From assembly GCF_021864465.1 (NCBI RefSeq), contig NZ_JAKKUV010000005.1, positions 1 through 64,000 of the forward strand: a stretch of 64,000 nucleotides of DNA, written 5' to 3'. The first letter of the stretch is position 1, and the number at the start of each line of letters is the position of its first letter. Origin of the DNA: Hyphobacterium sp. SN044 (GTDB lineage: Bacteria; Pseudomonadota; Alphaproteobacteria; Caulobacterales; Maricaulaceae). Shown here one piece after another: positions 61,728 through 64,000 of this stretch. Under the pieces are notes generated by a model. It made no database searches and was not told the origin of the DNA. It worked only from the letters and a program-made list of their open reading frames with translations. A program made the translations under genes and the position numbers.

Positions 61728-62369
61728 ATGTTCGATCTCGATTTCTATGTGCGCTTCACCGCTGCGCTGTTCGCAATCCTCAACCCGCCGGTCAACATGC
61801 CGATCTTCCTGTCTCTGACGGAAGGCCGCACGACCCAGCAGCGTCAGGCGGTGGCGATCCGGGCCACGATCGCGGTGCTGATCGCCTGTATTCTCGTGGC
61901 CGTCGCGGGGCGCGCCGTTCTGTCCGCCTTCTCGATCGACATCAATTCCTTCCGCATCGCCGGCGGCATCCTACTGTTCACGATCTCGCTGACGATGATC
62001 TCCGGGGCCCGCCACCCCAGCCATGCCGGCCAACCCGGGGAGCGCGCCCAGCAGGACGCGGTCGACGATCCGGCGATCTATCCCCTGACCATCCCCATCA
62101 TTGTCGGCCCGGGCACGATGTCGACGCTGATCATCTTCTCGGAAAGCACGGGCACGCTGGGTGGCCTGCTCGCCTATGGCGCGGGCATCTTCACCGTAGT
62201 GGCGATCGTGGGGGCCGCACTGATCGTCGCGCCCTTGCTCGACCGCATGGTGTCCCAAACGGCCCGCACGGTTTCGATCCGGATCATGGGCGTCATTCTC
62301 GCCGCCCTGGCGGTTGAGATGATCGTCAACGGACTGCGCGGTGCGCAACTCGTTCCGTTGCCGGGCTAG
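61728..62369 (+). CDS. MarC family integral membrane protein
   Basis: A 213-residue protein with six hydrophobic segments. MarC signatures are FTAALFAILNPPVNMPIFLSLTEGRTTQQRQAVAIRATI near the start and the central YPLTIPIIVGPGTMSTLII repeat. The transport substrate of the family is unknown; an earlier link to multiple antibiotic resistance was not upheld. GGAGAGGA about 13-20 nt upstream and family N-terminus support ATG 61728. It diverges from the globin gene across 76 bp. Confidence 0.92.
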   Translation: MFDLDFYVRFTAALFAILNPPVNMPIFLSLTEGRTTQQRQAVAIRATIAVLIACILVAVAGRAVLSAFSIDINSFRIAGGILLFTISLTMISGARHPSHAGQPGERAQQDAVDDPAIYPLTIPIIVGPGTMSTLIIFSESTGTLGGLLAYGAGIFTVVAIVGAALIVAPLLDRMVSQTARTVSIRIMGVILAALAVEMIVNGLRGAQLVPLPG

Positions 62370-62388
62370 CCGAATTCAGGGTCTCGAC

Positions 62389-63207
62389 ATGACGAAACTG
62401 CCCTATGCCGAACTTCACGCCTTCGCCGATGGCGACCGGCCCTTCACCGGCAATCCGGCGGGGGTCTGCCTTCTGGAGCGCTGGCCGGACAACCGGATGC
62501 TGCTCGGCATCGCCCTGTCCAACAACCTCTCCGAGACGGCCTTCCTCGTCCCCAAGGCGGGTGAGGCGGACACGTGGGAGCTGCGCTGGTTCACGCCGAC
62601 GGTCGAGGTCGATCTGTGCGGCCACGCCACCTTTGCGTCCGGAGCCTGGCTGTTCGGACAGGATGCGGTCGCCGGCGGGGAAGCGAAGTTCGATACGAGG
62701 TCGGGCCGGCTGACCGTGCGGCGGGATGGTGAGTTGTTCGCCATGGACCTGCCGAAGGTCGGGTTCGAGCCCGGCGTGTCCAATCCGCTGATCGAGGAAG
62801 CGCTGGGCGGCGGCGTGCCGGACGCCGTGTTCGACGTGAAGCGCATCCACGGCGCGGACTACAAGCTGATCGTCTATCCGGACGAAGGCGTGATCGCGCA
62901 CCTGAAGCCCGACCATGGTGCACTGGCCATCGCGAACACGAATACGATCGTGACCGCGCCTGGCGACCGCACGGATTTCGTCTCGCGCTTCTTCGCACCG
63001 GCCTCCGGCGTGCCGGAAGACCCGGTCACGGGTTCGGCGCATTGCACGCTGGCCCCCTACTGGGCGCAGCGGCTCGGAAAATCACGCCTGACCGCACGGC
63101 AGATCGGCCCGCGCCCCGGTGCGCTGGACGTGGGCCCCTATGGCGAGCGCGTGACGCTGATCGGCCGGGCTCAGCCCTATCTCGACGGTCATCTGACGCT
63201 GCCATGA
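62389..63207 (+). CDS. PhzF family isomerase/epimerase-like protein
   Basis: A 272-residue protein with the two-lobed diaminopimelate-epimerase-like fold. Motifs are FADGDRPFTGNPAGVCLL (12-29), SNNLSETAFLVP with the conserved catalytic Glu, RWFTPTVEVDLCGHAT, and in the second lobe GVPEDPVTGSAHCTLAPYWA. PhzF isomerises a phenazine precursor; most homologues have unknown substrates, and no phenazine genes are present. ATG 62389 is used because the upstream extension overlaps marC without homology. A terminator follows. Confidence 0.93.
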   Translation: MTKLPYAELHAFADGDRPFTGNPAGVCLLERWPDNRMLLGIALSNNLSETAFLVPKAGEADTWELRWFTPTVEVDLCGHATFASGAWLFGQDAVAGGEAKFDTRSGRLTVRRDGELFAMDLPKVGFEPGVSNPLIEEALGGGVPDAVFDVKRIHGADYKLIVYPDEGVIAHLKPDHGALAIANTNTIVTAPGDRTDFVSRFFAPASGVPEDPVTGSAHCTLAPYWAQRLGKSRLTARQIGPRPGALDVGPYGERVTLIGRAQPYLDGHLTLP

Positions 63208-63209
63208 GA

Positions 63210-63244
63210 AAGGGCCGCCCCGGCATCGGGACGGCCCTTCCTTC
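63210..63244 (+). terminator. Terminator of the phzF-like gene
   Basis: AAGGGCCG (63210-63217) and CGGCCCTT (63232-63239) form an 8-bp stem with a partly paired CCCC/GGGA interior, followed by CCTTCAATT. The T tract is weak. It lies directly after the stop codon and 18 nt from the convergent gene. Confidence 0.75.
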
Positions 63245-63261
63245 AATTCGGACGCTTCGCG

Positions 63262-63735
63262 TTACCAGCCGCGATAGCCATAGCGATCACGATGGTGGTG
63301 CCGGTCGCGATATCGGTCACGATAGCGGTCGTAGCGATCACGGTAGCCCGGACGGTGCGCGTAGCGCGGTTCATTGTGGATCACGACGCGTATCGGGACG
63401 CGCTGGCCGTAGCGGTCCACCGCGAAATACCCGCCATAACGGGCCTGATAGACGACGCCGGGCGTTGAATAGCGGGCATGATGATAGCTGCGCTCATACC
63501 GGTCCGGCTGGTAGGACCAGGCGCGAGCCGGGCAATTGATCTGGCGCGCGTCGCGGAAGTCCTCGCGGCGGTCGCCACGGCCGCTCCAGCGGCGGGCATC
63601 GCGATAGTCCTCGCGGATGTCGGGGCAGGCGCGGGCATCCAGATGCCAGGTGCCCGCATTGGCGGCCGGTGCCGCGGCCATGGCCGTCAGCGACACGAAA
63701 ATGGCGGCAGCGCCGAGTTTCAGGGGAGTGAACAT
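63262..63735 (-). CDS. Secreted Arg/Tyr/Asp-rich protein
   Basis: A 157-residue protein with a signal peptide (MFTPLKLGAAAIFVSLTAMAAAPAANA, probable cut after residue 27). The middle contains two cysteines (ARACPDIRED and RQINCPARAW) and a repeat-like EDYRDARRW / EDFRDARQI pair. The C-terminal 40 residues are an irregular repeat of YRDR units with a HHH cluster. Such tails occur in many exported proteobacterial proteins of unknown role and might bind metal or anionic polymer. No function can be assigned. Confidence 0.75.
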   Translation of the reverse strand: MFTPLKLGAAAIFVSLTAMAAAPAANAGTWHLDARACPDIREDYRDARRWSGRGDRREDFRDARQINCPARAWSYQPDRYERSYHHARYSTPGVVYQARYGGYFAVDRYGQRVPIRVVIHNEPRYAHRPGYRDRYDRYRDRYRDRHHHRDRYGYRGW

Positions 63736-63939
63736 ATCTGCCGTCTCCTAGGTCTGGACGTCCCAAGCACACGGCCTGTCTAGCAGCGTGCACCTGTCTC
63801 CACCCTGAACACAGCGTTCAGCCCCATGAACGCCCCCTGGCGCGGCCGGTTCCGGAGGCCCGGCAGCGCCCTCCCCCATTCGGGTCATGGACCGGTCCCA
63901 TTTGTGTGGCTAAACAGGCGGTCAGGGACAGGAGACGGA

Positions 63940-64000
63940 ATGATGCGGATACTGGCCAGCCTCGCCCTTTTTGCGGCCCTCTTCACCGGAACCGCTTATG
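63940..64000 (+). CDS. Start of a secreted protein, cut by the window end
   Basis: ATG 63940 opens a frame MMRILASLALFAALFTGTAY that runs off the window. It is a typical signal peptide start with GGAGACGG 1-9 nt upstream. Only 20 residues are available, so no family can be named. Confidence 0.6.
   Translation, partial: MMRILASLALFAALFTGTAY

Noticed and set aside
62389-63207. Phenazine biosynthesis
   Set aside because: PhzF-family proteins are widespread with other substrates, and no other phz gene is near.

Overview
The window is high-GC, densely coded bacterial chromosome from an alphaproteobacterium. The evidence is clade-typical gene blocks: J-domain/BolA/cobS/cobT/phytase-like/rpmB, SUV3-type helicase/S4/TerB/fdxA, carD with an RpoH-type sigma factor, tlpA diverging from argH-lptM-TIGR02302, and HIG1/corrinoid adenosyltransferase/etfBA. 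Gene content (paired DUF1800/DUF1501 proteins, several serine hydrolases, CarD, an EcfG-type promoter) would suit the Maricaulales/Hyphomonadales/Caulobacterales part of the class, but that placement is inference. There is no rRNA, prophage, transposase or CRISPR array. Two tRNA genes are present: Arg-CCT and Leu-CAA.

Layout. 0-11 kb: a YaiI-like protein, cobS and cobT separated by an unrelated secreted-protein gene, a phytase-like lipoprotein, an M14 peptidase, a J-domain protein, BolA, an amidohydrolase and rpmB. 11-15.5 kb: helicase, S4 protein, TerB and ferredoxin. 15.5-23.5 kb: a mixed segment that separates fdxA from its usual neighbour carD. It holds an SDR, tRNA-Arg, an AT-richer membrane protein, ExoD, the DUF1800/DUF1501 pair, a G-domain-less EF-G-like protein and a frameshifted nuclease-like gene. 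23.8-25.3 kb: rpoH-type sigma factor and carD. 25.6-29.8 kb: a four-gene ABC exporter. 29.8-36 kb: pgeF-selO, an HSL-type hydrolase, DUF924 and a FATP-type acyl-CoA synthetase. 36-39 kb: tRNA-Leu, ExoD, a DsbB-like protein and Coq7. 38.9-43.1 kb: a small secreted cysteine-rich peptide, a secreted protein and a second MacAB-like exporter. 43-48 kb: HNH nuclease, esterase, gluQ, a DMT transporter, a Rieske oxygenase and a HIG1 protein. 48-53 kb: serine hydrolase, corrinoid adenosyltransferase, YceI and the electron-transfer flavoprotein. 53-60 kb: a higBA toxin-antitoxin pair with visible tandem operators, tlpA, argH, lptM, TIGR02302, a serine hydrolase, an Ala/Lys-rich mini-protein and CsbD. 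60-64 kb: a thioredoxin-like protein, truncated globin, MarC, PhzF and secreted proteins.

Intergenic DNA carries several families of GC-rich, hairpin-forming dispersed repeats. Two of them (called A and B here) occur four times as a B-then-A pair in the same orientation, one A copy has another hairpin repeat nested inside it, and a third family (D) carries C homopolymers of 25-26 nt. The items most worth following up are the EF-G domain III-V protein, the 8-cysteine peptide with the exporter downstream of it, the composite repeats, and the higBA promoter, which predicts a leaderless transcript.
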